Below, one piece after another: positions 44,877-53,560 of a stretch of DNA of 64,000 bases. The stretch is from Arcanobacterium urinimassiliense (lineage in GTDB: Bacteria > Actinomycetota > Actinomycetes > Actinomycetales > Actinomycetaceae), in contig NZ_LT632435.1 in NCBI RefSeq assembly GCF_900119495.1, positions 884,736 through 948,735 of the forward strand. Direction: 5' to 3'. The notes beneath the pieces were generated by a model, which saw only the letters and a list, made by a program, of their open reading frames with translations, was not told the origin of the DNA and did not search any database. How positions within the stretch are numbered: the first letter of the stretch is position 1; every line of letters starts with the position of its first letter. The translations under genes were made by a program, and so were the position numbers.

Positions 44877-46456
44877 TTGGTTTAGAGACGGAGTTTGGAA
44901 TTCTAGATGCGGAGCATAAATCCGCAAATCCGATAGTGCTCAGCACCGAAGTAGTTAATTCGCTAGCTGAATTCGGGGCGGCAGCGGATAAAAGCGCAAG
45001 TAACTGGGATTATAGTGGTGAAGATCCACTCCAAGATGCGCGCGGTTTTCATCTAGAGCGCGCGGCTGCCCACTCCTCACAGCTCACAGATTCCGGTGCC
45101 AAGTATGGCACTTCAGTGGCGGCAGAAATGGCATTTTTGCCCCGCCCGCGCCCAGAAGAGCTGCGTCTTTCCCGAGTAGCGAATACGGTATTGGCAAACG
45201 GGGCTCGATTTTATGTAGACCATGCACATCCGGAATATTCCGCTCCGGAAGCTGCCAGCCCGCGCGCGGCCGTGCTCTGGGATCGGGCCGGAGAGGTAAT
45301 TGCACAGCGTGCTATGCAAAAATTGGCGGAGCAGGGTAAGCAATATGTGCTCTATAAAAATAATGTTGACGGAAAAGGCGCTTCCTATGGTGCGCATGAA
45401 AATTACTTGCTCTCACGCCGAGTAGATTTCGCTACTATCGTGCGTTATCTGACTCCTTTTTTAGCTACGCGGCAAATTTTCTGCGGAAGTGGCCGGCTGG
45501 GGATTGGGCAAAAATCAGAGCAGGCTAATGCTTTTCAGATAGCACAGCGTGCTGACTATATTGAAAATGATGTGGGGCTAGAAACCACTTTTAATCGTCC
45601 GCTTATAAATAGTCGTGATGAACCACATGCACCGGCTAATTATCGCCGTCTGCATTTAATAAACGGCGATGCCAATCAATTCGATATTTCTACATTTTTA
45701 AAAGTTGGCACTACTTCGCTCGTACTCGGCTTATTAGAAAGTGGAAATATCCCGCTTTCCTTAGAAGCGGCGACTTTAACTGATCCAGTAGCTGCTACTT
45801 GGCAAATATCGCATGATCTTTCGCTGCGGGCGCCTGTAGAAATGCAAGATGGGACTGCGAAAACGGCCGTGGATATTCAAGAGATGTATCTGGAAGCCGT
45901 GCGAGATGAAATAGAAAAGAATGGCAATAAAGATAGCGAAACTTTAGAAATAATCGACCTCTGGCAGCAGACTTTAGACGCTCTACGCACCGATATTTTT
46001 TCTTTAGCTACGCAGGTAGAATGGATAGCGAAATACCAGCTACTGCAGTCGTGGCAGCATAAATATGGGCAGAGTGATCTGGGAGAAAAATTACGGGCGC
46101 TGGATTTACAGTGGCATGATTTACGGCCAGAAAAATCCGTGGTGCAAAAGCTGCGCCAGGCCGGGCGGGTAAAACAGCTTTTTAGTGACGCAGAAGTGCA
46201 GTGGGCAGCTGCTAATCCTCCATCCCAGACGCGCGCCTACGTGCGGGGAAGTTTAATTAAGAATTTTCCGGCGGGTGTGGCAGCGGCTGGCTGGGGAGGA
46301 ATAGTTTTAGATATTCCGGAAAATCCGCAGCTAGTGCGAATTCCGCTTTTAGATCCACAGCCAAAAAATTTAGCGGAATATCGCAGTTGGATAGAAAATA
46401 GTTCGTCAATAGAGGAGTTTTTCCAGCTATATAGCAAGCAAGGGTACGGAGCATAA
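44852..46456 (+). CDS. dop: Dop, deamidase/depupylase
   Basis: A 534-residue glutamine-synthetase-like enzyme that removes Pup from substrates. RVIGLETEFGIL (8-18) is the nucleotide-binding start, and ARFYVDHAHPEYSAPE contains the key Asp at 123. The stretch between about residues 45 and 95 is the Dop-specific loop. An AAGGAG site precedes ATG 44852, inside the trmI end. Because Pup here already ends in Glu, only the depupylase activity should be needed. Mpa/ARC, which usually lies between trmI and dop, is missing. Confidence 0.95.
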   Translation: MPIEAARVIGLETEFGILDAEHKSANPIVLSTEVVNSLAEFGAAADKSASNWDYSGEDPLQDARGFHLERAAAHSSQLTDSGAKYGTSVAAEMAFLPRPRPEELRLSRVANTVLANGARFYVDHAHPEYSAPEAASPRAAVLWDRAGEVIAQRAMQKLAEQGKQYVLYKNNVDGKGASYGAHENYLLSRRVDFATIVRYLTPFLATRQIFCGSGRLGIGQKSEQANAFQIAQRADYIENDVGLETTFNRPLINSRDEPHAPANYRRLHLINGDANQFDISTFLKVGTTSLVLGLLESGNIPLSLEAATLTDPVAATWQISHDLSLRAPVEMQDGTAKTAVDIQEMYLEAVRDEIEKNGNKDSETLEIIDLWQQTLDALRTDIFSLATQVEWIAKYQLLQSWQHKYGQSDLGEKLRALDLQWHDLRPEKSVVQKLRQAGRVKQLFSDAEVQWAAANPPSQTRAYVRGSLIKNFPAGVAAAGWGGIVLDIPENPQLVRIPLLDPQPKNLAEYRSWIENSSSIEEFFQLYSKQGYGA

Positions 46457-46508
46457 TTGTGTGCTCTCTGGAGAAAAAGTAGAGTTAAATGATGGCAGTA
46501 GTCAGGGA

Positions 46509-46547
46509 GAGAAACAGAGAAACAGAGAAACAGAGAAACAGAGAAAA
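46509..46547 (+). repeat. tandem octamer GAGAAACA before pup
   Basis: Four perfect head-to-tail copies of GAGAAACA (46509-46540) and a fifth partial GAGAAAA lie directly before the pup start codon at 46550. The units are purine-rich and fall in the ribosome-binding zone. The better Shine-Dalgarno-like CAGGGAG (46504-46510) is pushed about 40 bases away from the ATG. Repeat number could change by slippage and alter translation. Confidence 0.92.
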
Positions 46548-46549
46548 TA

Positions 46550-46771
46550 ATGGCAAATGATGCAGTAAATAAAGTAGATAATTTCGCTAGCGGGTTAAAT
46601 GCGGGTAATGGCAGCAATGCGGCGAATGCGCAAGATGCGGCTAATAACCCAGTGGCGGCAGAGGAAAAAGTCGATGAAAATCTAGATATGCTGCTGAGCG
46701 ATATTGGAGAAATACTGGAAGAAGATGCAGCAGCTTTCGTACAAGGTTTTGTACAAAAAGGTGGGGAATAA
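46550..46771 (+). CDS. pup: Pup, prokaryotic ubiquitin-like protein
   Basis: A 73-residue protein modifier, slightly longer than the usual 64. The N-terminus is Asn/Ala-rich and disordered. The C-terminal part NLDMLLSDIGEILEEDAA and FVQGFVQKGGE is conserved. It ends Gly-Gly-Glu rather than Gly-Gly-Gln, so it is ready for ligation by PafA without deamidation. It lies between dop and pafA, and its stop directly precedes the pafA GTG. Its leader carries the octamer repeat. Confidence 0.96.
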   Translation: MANDAVNKVDNFASGLNAGNGSNAANAQDAANNPVAAEEKVDENLDMLLSDIGEILEEDAAAFVQGFVQKGGE

Positions 46772-48157
46772 GTGGTGCAGCCGGAAAAAAGAATTTTCGG
46801 TATTGAAAATGAATATGGCATAACTTGCCCGCGGATCGACGGGCGCGGTTCTGCACTGTTGCCGGAAGCAGCTGCTCAGTTACTCTTCGCTCCTTTGGTG
46901 GAAAAAATGCACACGGCCAATGTGTATCTACCGAATGGAAGTCGGCTTTACTTAGATGTAGGTACCCATCCAGAGTATGCCAGTGCCGAATGCGATGACC
47001 CCGCTGATTTACTGGCAAATGACCGCGCCGGGGATGCGATATTACGAGATTTAGCAGCGCAAGCTAATAAAGAATTACGTGCAAAGCAGGCGGGGCAGAT
47101 TCATCTTTTTAAGAATAACGTCGATAGTGCCGGGCATTCTTTTGGCTGCCATGAAAATTACCTAGTGCGCCGGCGGCGTGACTATCGGGCGCGGGTAGAA
47201 TCATTGATTCCTTTTTTCGTATCTCGGCAGCTACTAGTGGGAGCGGGTTATATTATGCCCGCTAGCGAAGATGAGGCTGCACATTTTGAAATTTCCCAGC
47301 GGGCGCGTTATATATCAGATTCGATATCCGCTGCTACTACTAATTCTCGTCCACTTATAAATACCCGCGATGAACCGCACGGAGATCCGGAGCGGTTTCG
47401 TAGACTCCACGTGATAGTAGGAGATTCGAATATCGGTGATGCCACCACTGCCTTGAAAATATGCATGACGGAAGCAGTGCTGGGAATACTGGAAACGGGA
47501 GAAAAACTACCGGAATATACTTTAGAAGATCCCTTAGCCGCCTTACGGGCAATTTCGCAGGATTGGCAAGCAGTGGTGCCTTTGGCAAACGGAAAAAGTA
47601 TTTCTGCACTAGATCTACAAATCGTTTTTTATCAGTGGGTAGAATCCCACTATGAAAAGTGGGGATGGGAGGTACAATCGCCCCTTCGTCAATATGCTTT
47701 CCAACTGTGGAAGCGAGCTTTAACTGCTTTGGAAGCAGATAATTTATCGGCAATTGCCACCGAAATAGATTGGGTAGCAAAATGGCGTTTTTTCCGCCGC
47801 TATCAGGAAAAATTTTCTTTAGACTACGGAGATATTCGTTTAGCCCGTCTGGAATTAGCTTGGCATGATATTACGGAAAAAGGTTTGCGCGATTCCTTAG
47901 AAGAGAGCGGGATTTTGCAGGTATTGCTCACTCCTGCCGAAATTAGTGCAGCTCAATTACTACCTCCGCGTACTACGCGGGCAAAATTGCGTGGAGATTT
48001 TATTCAGGCGGCGCAGGCGGCGCGTGCTACTTATTTAGCAGATTGGTCTACGCTGCAGTTGGTGGACGGCGCTGGCGTCCATAGCATAGAGTTAGATGAT
48101 CCTTTTGTAGCTACTGATAAACGGGTAGAGCTACTTTTGGCTCGGTTGGAGAAATAA
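46772..48157 (+). CDS. pafA: PafA, Pup-protein ligase
   Basis: A 461-residue glutamine-synthetase-like ligase that joins Pup's C-terminal Glu to lysines of target proteins with ATP. IFGIENEYGITC (8-19) and LPNGSRLYLDVGTHPEYASA (53-72), with the catalytic Asp at 62, are diagnostic. The GTG start is adjacent to the pup stop; the second codon is also GTG, so the start could be one codon later. The stop overlaps the next gene (TAATG). With Dop and Pup it forms a complete tagging and untagging set. Confidence 0.96.
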   Translation: MVQPEKRIFGIENEYGITCPRIDGRGSALLPEAAAQLLFAPLVEKMHTANVYLPNGSRLYLDVGTHPEYASAECDDPADLLANDRAGDAILRDLAAQANKELRAKQAGQIHLFKNNVDSAGHSFGCHENYLVRRRRDYRARVESLIPFFVSRQLLVGAGYIMPASEDEAAHFEISQRARYISDSISAATTNSRPLINTRDEPHGDPERFRRLHVIVGDSNIGDATTALKICMTEAVLGILETGEKLPEYTLEDPLAALRAISQDWQAVVPLANGKSISALDLQIVFYQWVESHYEKWGWEVQSPLRQYAFQLWKRALTALEADNLSAIATEIDWVAKWRFFRRYQEKFSLDYGDIRLARLELAWHDITEKGLRDSLEESGILQVLLTPAEISAAQLLPPRTTRAKLRGDFIQAAQAARATYLADWSTLQLVDGAGVHSIELDDPFVATDKRVELLLARLEK

Positions 48158-49017
48158 TGCCAAGACGCTTAGCCTTACTGGCTTTAGGAATAGGGCTATT
48201 AATTGGTCTGTTACCAGGATTTACGCACTGGTTTACGGGGCCAGGCCCGGCGGATTTACGTATTAGTGCCTATGGAGAAATTGGGGAACCAGTATTTTTG
48301 CAGGTTACTGGCACTCCGCGTATTGCCGATAGGGGAATTCGGGTACTTAAAGAAGGAAAAGGCGAGAAAATAAAGGCTGGCGGGCAGGTACTTTTTCAGG
48401 CGACGTCATTTATATATAAAAATGGGTATCGCTTGGTTGAGAACGAGTACAGCCGCATCTATGCCGGAGTAGCGGAAGCGGAAAGTCTAGGGAAAGTAGC
48501 GCCAGCACTAATCGAGCAAAAAATTGGCAGTCGTATAGAGGTCGTTGAAGTGCCGGAAAATGAAAATAAGGCGGAAATAGTAATAATCGATATTTTGCCG
48601 CTGCACATTGCGGGCGAGAATAAAAATTCTGGCGCAGCGGGGCTTCCTACAGTTACGGAGGATGCGGCAGGTGTACCGCATCTACAGGGGGGAGACGCCC
48701 ATACATTCCGGACGGCGGTGCTGAAAGCGGGATCGGGAGTGCAGCTGCATAAAAAATCGCGGATATATGCTAATTATGTGCGCACCGATGCGCAGGGAAA
48801 GGTGTTGGAAAATACCTGGGAAAATCCTGCTCCTGCCTATTTGGAATTAGAAAAATTATTTACGGGATTGCAGAGCGGACTTATAAATGAACGGGTAGGA
48901 TCGCGAATTTTGCTTACAATTCCCGCGGCGCAGAGCCGAGGAGATAAAGATATCTATATGGTGGTAGATATATTGGCAGAAGTGGCAAATAGAGAGGCAG
49001 CGGGAGCGGAAAAATAA
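48157..49017 (+). CDS. membrane-anchored FKBP-like protein
   Basis: A 286-residue protein with an N-terminal hydrophobic segment (about residues 5-27). Two FKBP-like segments follow, GIRVLKEGKGEKIKAGGQVL (about 60-150) and AVLKAGSGVQLHKKSRIYAN (about 185-280), each ending in a GSRI strand. FKBP-type prolyl isomerases commonly follow pafA in actinobacteria. Several aromatic active-site residues of true FKBPs are not obvious here, so isomerase activity is uncertain. It starts within the pafA stop codon (TAATG), which indicates coupling. Confidence 0.78.
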   Translation: MPRRLALLALGIGLLIGLLPGFTHWFTGPGPADLRISAYGEIGEPVFLQVTGTPRIADRGIRVLKEGKGEKIKAGGQVLFQATSFIYKNGYRLVENEYSRIYAGVAEAESLGKVAPALIEQKIGSRIEVVEVPENENKAEIVIIDILPLHIAGENKNSGAAGLPTVTEDAAGVPHLQGGDAHTFRTAVLKAGSGVQLHKKSRIYANYVRTDAQGKVLENTWENPAPAYLELEKLFTGLQSGLINERVGSRILLTIPAAQSRGDKDIYMVVDILAEVANREAAGAEK

Positions 49018-49066
49018 TTTTCGGGGCTAGCGGAAATAGCGGGAGAAATTTAAGAAGGAAAATATT

Positions 49067-49837
49067 ATGGGCGTAGCAGTAAGAGTAATACCCTGCCTAG
49101 ATGTGGCAAAAGGCCGGGTAGTAAAAGGGGTAAATTTTCGCAATTTACGCGATGCCGGCGATCCGGTGGAGTTGGCAAAGCTTTACAGTGAGCAGGGCGC
49201 CGATGAGATTACGATTTTAGATATCGCCGCTTCGCTGGAAGATCGCGCTACTACTCAGAAATTGGTAGAAGACGTCAGCGCGCAGGTATTCATCCCTTGT
49301 ACAGTGGGTGGAGGTGTGCGCTCCGTGGCTGATGTGCAGCGTTTACTGGCTGCCGGTGCCGATAAGGTCGGGATTAATACGGCTGCTATTCGCCGTCCGG
49401 AGCTATTAAAAGAAGTGGCGGAAACTTTCGGAAATCAAGTTATCACTCTTTCTGTAGATGCGCGCCGGGCTCCGGGTTTGCAGACGGCTTCAGGATATGA
49501 AGTCACCACGCATGGTGGAAAGCAAGGTACTGGTATAGATGCACTAGCCTGGGCGGAAAAGGCCGTAGCTTTAGGAGCGGGAGAAATCCTCCTCAATTCT
49601 ATGGATGGAGATGGCACTACTGCCGGATTTGATTTAGAAATGATTGAGGCGATGCGGCAGGTAGTAGGGGTGCCAATTATTGCTTCCGGTGGGGCGGGTA
49701 AGGCAGAAGATTTTGTAGCTGCTGTACAAGCTGGTGCCGATGCCGTATTAGCAGCTTCCGTATTCCACTTTGGAACCCTCTCGATTAAAGAGGTAAAGCA
49801 GGCTTTGGCAGCCGCCGGAATCGAGGTGCGGTTGTGA
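49067..49837 (+). CDS. hisF: imidazole glycerol phosphate synthase cyclase subunit HisF
   Basis: A 256-residue TIM-barrel cyclase of histidine synthesis. [18 protein letters not shown] carries the first catalytic Asp; GGGVRS and [11 protein letters not shown] complete the phosphate and second acid sites. Full length. The stop overlaps hisI (GTGA). The HisH partner and other his genes are outside the window. Confidence 0.97.
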   Translation: MGVAVRVIPCLDVAKGRVVKGVNFRNLRDAGDPVELAKLYSEQGADEITILDIAASLEDRATTQKLVEDVSAQVFIPCTVGGGVRSVADVQRLLAAGADKVGINTAAIRRPELLKEVAETFGNQVITLSVDARRAPGLQTASGYEVTTHGGKQGTGIDALAWAEKAVALGAGEILLNSMDGDGTTAGFDLEMIEAMRQVVGVPIIASGGAGKAEDFVAAVQAGADAVLAASVFHFGTLSIKEVKQALAAAGIEVRL

Positions 49838-50298
49838 GTAAGAAAAGTGCGGATGTGGAGAATAAAGGCACAGCTGTGAGCAATAAAGATATGGCTGTGG
49901 CTGCAGCTGCGGGCAATAAAGATATTGCGGCAGAAGATAAACTTGCGGCTGATATTTATCGGCGTCTGCGCTGGGATGCATCCGGTTTAATATGTGCGGT
50001 AGCGCAAGATTATCTAAACGGAGAAGTCCTTATGGTGGCATGGATGGACGAAACTGCGCTAGCGCGTACGCTCCGCACGGGAAGAGTCTGGTATTGGTCG
50101 CGTTCGCGCCAGGAGTATTGGCGAAAAGGTGATACTTCGGGGCATATTCAAGAAGTAGTGCGCGTAGAAGTAGATTGTGACGGCGATGCACTACTATTGC
50201 AGATACGGCAAAAGGGAGCAGCTTGCCATACAGGCACGCGGAGTTGCTTCCAAGCAGGTGGAGAATTACCGGTACAGGCGGCAGTAAAAGTTTCTTAG
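49834..50298 (+). CDS. hisI: phosphoribosyl-AMP cyclohydrolase HisI
   Basis: A 154-residue metal enzyme of histidine synthesis. [33 protein letters not shown] and [12 protein letters not shown] followed by [12 protein letters not shown] are the active-site and zinc-binding segments. About 40 N-terminal residues (Ala/Asp/Lys-rich, with a repeated NKDxA element) precede the conserved core. A later start may be real, but the overlap with the hisF stop (GTGA) favours the long form. Confidence 0.95.
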   Translation: MSKKSADVENKGTAVSNKDMAVAAAAGNKDIAAEDKLAADIYRRLRWDASGLICAVAQDYLNGEVLMVAWMDETALARTLRTGRVWYWSRSRQEYWRKGDTSGHIQEVVRVEVDCDGDALLLQIRQKGAACHTGTRSCFQAGGELPVQAAVKVS

Positions 50299-50325
50299 TG
50301 TATAAGTTGAGAGATAGTTACAAAG

Positions 50326-51192
50326 GTGAGTAGCGTGCAAATATTATCTATTCCATCTCCATCAGTAGGGGTTTGGTATTTGGGACCTTTACCGGTGCGG
50401 GCCTATGCTTTGGCAATTATTACCGGAATTATATTTGCTTATATTTGGAGCGATAAACGCTATCGCGCCAAAGGTGGTCCAGAAGATACCTTGGCCGATG
50501 TAGCTATTTGGGGAGTAATTTGTGGAATCCTAGGTGCGCGTCTTTATCACGTATTCACCACTCCGCAGCCTTATTTTGGTGCGCAGGGTGATATCTGGAA
50601 AGCTCTGCGGATATGGGAAGGTGGCCTGGGAATTTGGGGCGGAGTAGCGGGCGGAGCATTGGGTATCTTTATCGCCTTACATCAGCGCGGATTGCGTTTC
50701 GCTCCGGCTGCGGACGCTATTGCGCCCACTTTATTGATTGGGCAGGCTATTGGGCGTTTTGGTAATTATTTCAATCAAGAACTCTATGGAAGACCTACTA
50801 ATCTGCCATGGGGCTTGGAAATAGCTCCGGAAAAAATTAGTGGGGGATACCCGCCCGGCACTCTCTTTCACCCCACTTTTCTCTATGAAGCGCTGTGGTG
50901 TTTATTAGGAGCTTTTTTGCTGGTGCGTCTAGAAAAACGCTTCCACTTAAATAGCGGTATGCTCGCAGCTGCCTACGGTATGTATTACACGCTGGGGCGG
51001 CTCTGGATAGAGATGCTCCGCATTGATCAAGCAGAAATAGTGGGGGGATTGCGGCTAAACGTCTGGACGTCTGTAGTTATTTTCCTCGGTGCACTTTCTT
51101 TATTCCTCTTTTTGCGCACGCTTCGCCGGCAAAATCCGCAAATAAATGATATTTATCTGCCGAATGCACAGCCAACTGCGGATGCGAGATAA
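50326..51192 (+). CDS. lgt: prolipoprotein diacylglyceryl transferase Lgt
   Basis: A 288-residue membrane enzyme that adds diacylglycerol to lipoprotein cysteines. GQAIGRFGNYFNQELYG (about 142-158) is the Lgt signature, and seven membrane segments are visible. The GTG start follows hisI by 27 bases. In mycobacteria the trp genes separate hisI from lgt; they are absent here. Confidence 0.95.
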   Translation: MSSVQILSIPSPSVGVWYLGPLPVRAYALAIITGIIFAYIWSDKRYRAKGGPEDTLADVAIWGVICGILGARLYHVFTTPQPYFGAQGDIWKALRIWEGGLGIWGGVAGGALGIFIALHQRGLRFAPAADAIAPTLLIGQAIGRFGNYFNQELYGRPTNLPWGLEIAPEKISGGYPPGTLFHPTFLYEALWCLLGAFLLVRLEKRFHLNSGMLAAAYGMYYTLGRLWIEMLRIDQAEIVGGLRLNVWTSVVIFLGALSLFLFLRTLRRQNPQINDIYLPNAQPTADAR

Positions 51193-51243
51193 CTTATAGT
51201 GTTTGAAGAGAGATATTTTGCCAATATCAGCTAGGATAGATGT

Positions 51244-52665
51244 ATGCGTAGAGCAAAAATTGTATGTACATTAGGGCCAGCTACTGCTTCGAAAGAAAAA
51301 ATAGTTGAGTTAGTAAAAGCTGGTATGAACGTGGCGCGTATCAACGCCTCGCACGGAGTTCATGCTGAGCATGAACAGAATATCGACTGGGTGCGGGAAG
51401 CAGCTGAAGAGTTAGATACGCCGGTTGCGGTGTTGCTAGATTTACAAGGGCCAAAGATTCGACTCGGAACCTTTGCCGATGGGCCAGTAATGCTTAATCC
51501 CGGAGATATCTTTACCATTACCACCGCGGATGTGGCTGGTAATGCGCAGTTAGTCTCCACTACTCATAAAGGCCTGCCTGGTGATTGCGCTCCCGGCGAT
51601 AAGATTCTTATTGACGATGGCAAAGTACAGGCGCGGGTATTAGAAGTTACTGATACCGAAGTGAAGACGGAAATTCTTATCGGCGGTCCAGTTTCCGATC
51701 ATAAAGGGGTAAATTTACCGGGAGTTGCCGTTTCGGTACCGGCCCTTTCGGAAAAAGATCGAATCGATTTGGAATGGGGCTTAGAGTACGGCTGTGATTT
51801 AGTGGCACTTTCGTTTGTGCGCTCTGCCCGGGATGTGCAAGATGTGCACGAAATAATGGATAAAGTTGGGTGCACGCGGCCGGTAATCGCAAAAATCGAA
51901 AAACCGCAAGCAGTGGAAGTCCTCGAAGAACTGATCGATGTATTCGATGGCTTTATGATTGCGCGAGGTGATTTAGGCGTCGAACTGCCGCTCGAACAAG
52001 TTCCAATTGTGCAGAAGCGGGCAATTGCTTTGGCGCGCCGGCACGCGAAGCCAGTAATAGTGGCTACGCAAGTATTAGAGTCAATGATAAGTGCCCCCAC
52101 CCCGACCCGAGCGGAAACTTCTGACTGCGCGAATGCTATTTTAGACGGTGCCGATGCCGTCATGCTTTCGGGAGAGACCTCGGTAGGTAAGTACCCAGTA
52201 CGCTGCGTAGAAACGATGGCGTCGATTATTGAATTTACGGAAGATAAAGCCTTGGAGAGCATTCCGAAGCTCGGTAATTTACACCGCACGCGCAACGGCG
52301 TTCTCACTAAATCCGCTTTAGACGTAGGCGAAGCACTCGGCGTTAAATACTTGGCAGTATTTACTTCCTCCGGGCAGACAGCGCGGCGTATGTCTCGCCT
52401 GCGTTCCCGGATTCCACTGTTGGTATTTACTCCACACCGGGAAATTCGCCGGCAGTTAGCACTTTCTTGGGGAGTGCAATCGCTGTTGGTGCCGCCGGTA
52501 AAGAATACCGACGATATGGTGGATCAGGTAGATCGAGTACTGCGGAAGCGCGATATGGCAGTGATTGGCGATAGAGTGGTAATCATCTGTGGTATGCCTC
52601 CGGGGAGCAGCGGTTCTACTAATACTATTCGTATCCATAAGATAGGGGAGACCTTTAAACTGTAA
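51244..52665 (+). CDS. pyk: pyruvate kinase
   Basis: A 473-residue glycolytic enzyme converting phosphoenolpyruvate and ADP to pyruvate and ATP. KIVCTLGPATAS opens the barrel. DLQGPKIRLG, IAKIEKPQAVE and MIARGDLGVELPLEQVPIVQ (Mg and substrate site) are all present. The C-terminal allosteric domain is complete. It has a 51-base spacer from lgt. Confidence 0.97.
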   Translation: MRRAKIVCTLGPATASKEKIVELVKAGMNVARINASHGVHAEHEQNIDWVREAAEELDTPVAVLLDLQGPKIRLGTFADGPVMLNPGDIFTITTADVAGNAQLVSTTHKGLPGDCAPGDKILIDDGKVQARVLEVTDTEVKTEILIGGPVSDHKGVNLPGVAVSVPALSEKDRIDLEWGLEYGCDLVALSFVRSARDVQDVHEIMDKVGCTRPVIAKIEKPQAVEVLEELIDVFDGFMIARGDLGVELPLEQVPIVQKRAIALARRHAKPVIVATQVLESMISAPTPTRAETSDCANAILDGADAVMLSGETSVGKYPVRCVETMASIIEFTEDKALESIPKLGNLHRTRNGVLTKSALDVGEALGVKYLAVFTSSGQTARRMSRLRSRIPLLVFTPHREIRRQLALSWGVQSLLVPPVKNTDDMVDQVDRVLRKRDMAVIGDRVVIICGMPPGSSGSTNTIRIHKIGETFKL

Positions 52666-52702
52666 AACTCCTGCCAATGTGATAGATAACCTTGGTTGGA
52701 GC

Positions 52703-52732
52703 TTGAAAAGTAGAGCTTTCTCCTTATAGGAT
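52703..52732 (+). promoter_or_regulatory. predicted promoter of tRNA-Leu(CAA)
   Basis: TTGAAA (52703-52708) and TAGGAT (52727-52732), 18 bases apart, lie 25 bases before the tRNA 5' end. They match the housekeeping consensus well enough to propose transcription independent of pyk. Confidence 0.6.
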
Positions 52733-52757
52733 TTATGCGTTTCCTTTGGAAACGTAC

Positions 52758-52840
52758 GCTCCTGTGGTGGAACTGGTAGACACACTGCACTCAAAATGCA
52801 GCGCCCACAAAGCGTGCGGGTTCGAATCCCGCCGGGAGCA
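52758..52840 (+). tRNA. tRNA-Leu (anticodon CAA)
   Basis: An 83-base class II tRNA. The acceptor GCTCCTG pairs with CGGGAGC, the anticodon stem CTGCA/TGCAG closes the loop CTCAAAA (anticodon CAA), and a variable arm and T-arm CGGGTTCGAATCCCG are present. Discriminator A; CCA is not encoded. It is a canonical TrmL substrate type. Confidence 0.97.
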
Positions 52841-52897
52841 CCGCCTAGAATATGAGCATTTAGGCTATATATACTTTGCAATGGAGAGAAGGTAGCC

Positions 52898-53512
52898 GTG
52901 TCGGAAAAGAATACGCCAGCTGCAGGTGAGTCGTCGCCAGAAAAGCCGATACGGGCTCTGGTGGCAGAAGATGAGACCTTAATTCGCCTAGATATTGTCG
53001 AAACTCTACAAGATGCCGGTTATGAAATAGTGGGAGCCGCTGCCAACGGAGCAGAAGCGGTAGAGATGGCAGCAGAGCTAAAGCCGGAATTGATTGTAAT
53101 GGACATTAAAATGCCGGTAAAAGACGGCATAACGGCGGCAGAAGAGATTTTAAATACGCAGAATTGTGCAATCGTCATGCTGACTGCTTTTTCCCAGAAA
53201 GATTTAGTAGAAAAAGCCCGAGATGCCGGCGCTATGGCTTATGTAGTGAAGCCGTTTACGCCTGCTGATCTATTACCGGCAATTGAAATAGCTATTTCCC
53301 GCAGTCAAGAAATGGCGGCTCTGGAAGCGGAAATAGCTAATATGGAAGAAAAATTCACCAGTCGGAAGATCGTATCGCGGGCTAAGGGGCTTTTGCAGGA
53401 AAAAATGGGATTTACCGAGTCCGAGGCTTTTCGTTGGATTCAAAAAACTTCTATGGATCGGCGTCTAACTATGCGCGAAGTAGCGGAAGCCGTTATCGAA
53501 CAGGTGGGGTAA
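52898..53512 (+). CDS. pdtaR: ANTAR-domain response regulator PdtaR
   Basis: A 204-residue two-part regulator. A receiver domain (about 16-135) has the phosphoacceptor Asp69 (VMDIKMPVKDG) and the Lys of VVKPFTP. An ANTAR RNA-binding domain (about 150-204, SRAKGLLQEKMGFTESEAFR) follows. It would act by anti-termination, binding paired hexaloop hairpins in leader RNAs. It is the Rv1626 counterpart and sits between pyk and polA as in mycobacteria. The kinase partner is not in the window. Confidence 0.93.
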   Translation: MSEKNTPAAGESSPEKPIRALVAEDETLIRLDIVETLQDAGYEIVGAAANGAEAVEMAAELKPELIVMDIKMPVKDGITAAEEILNTQNCAIVMLTAFSQKDLVEKARDAGAMAYVVKPFTPADLLPAIEIAISRSQEMAALEAEIANMEEKFTSRKIVSRAKGLLQEKMGFTESEAFRWIQKTSMDRRLTMREVAEAVIEQVG

Positions 53513-53560
53513 AGCAGAATTTAATCTGCACTAAATTATTTTCCCGGGTAATCTGGAGTT

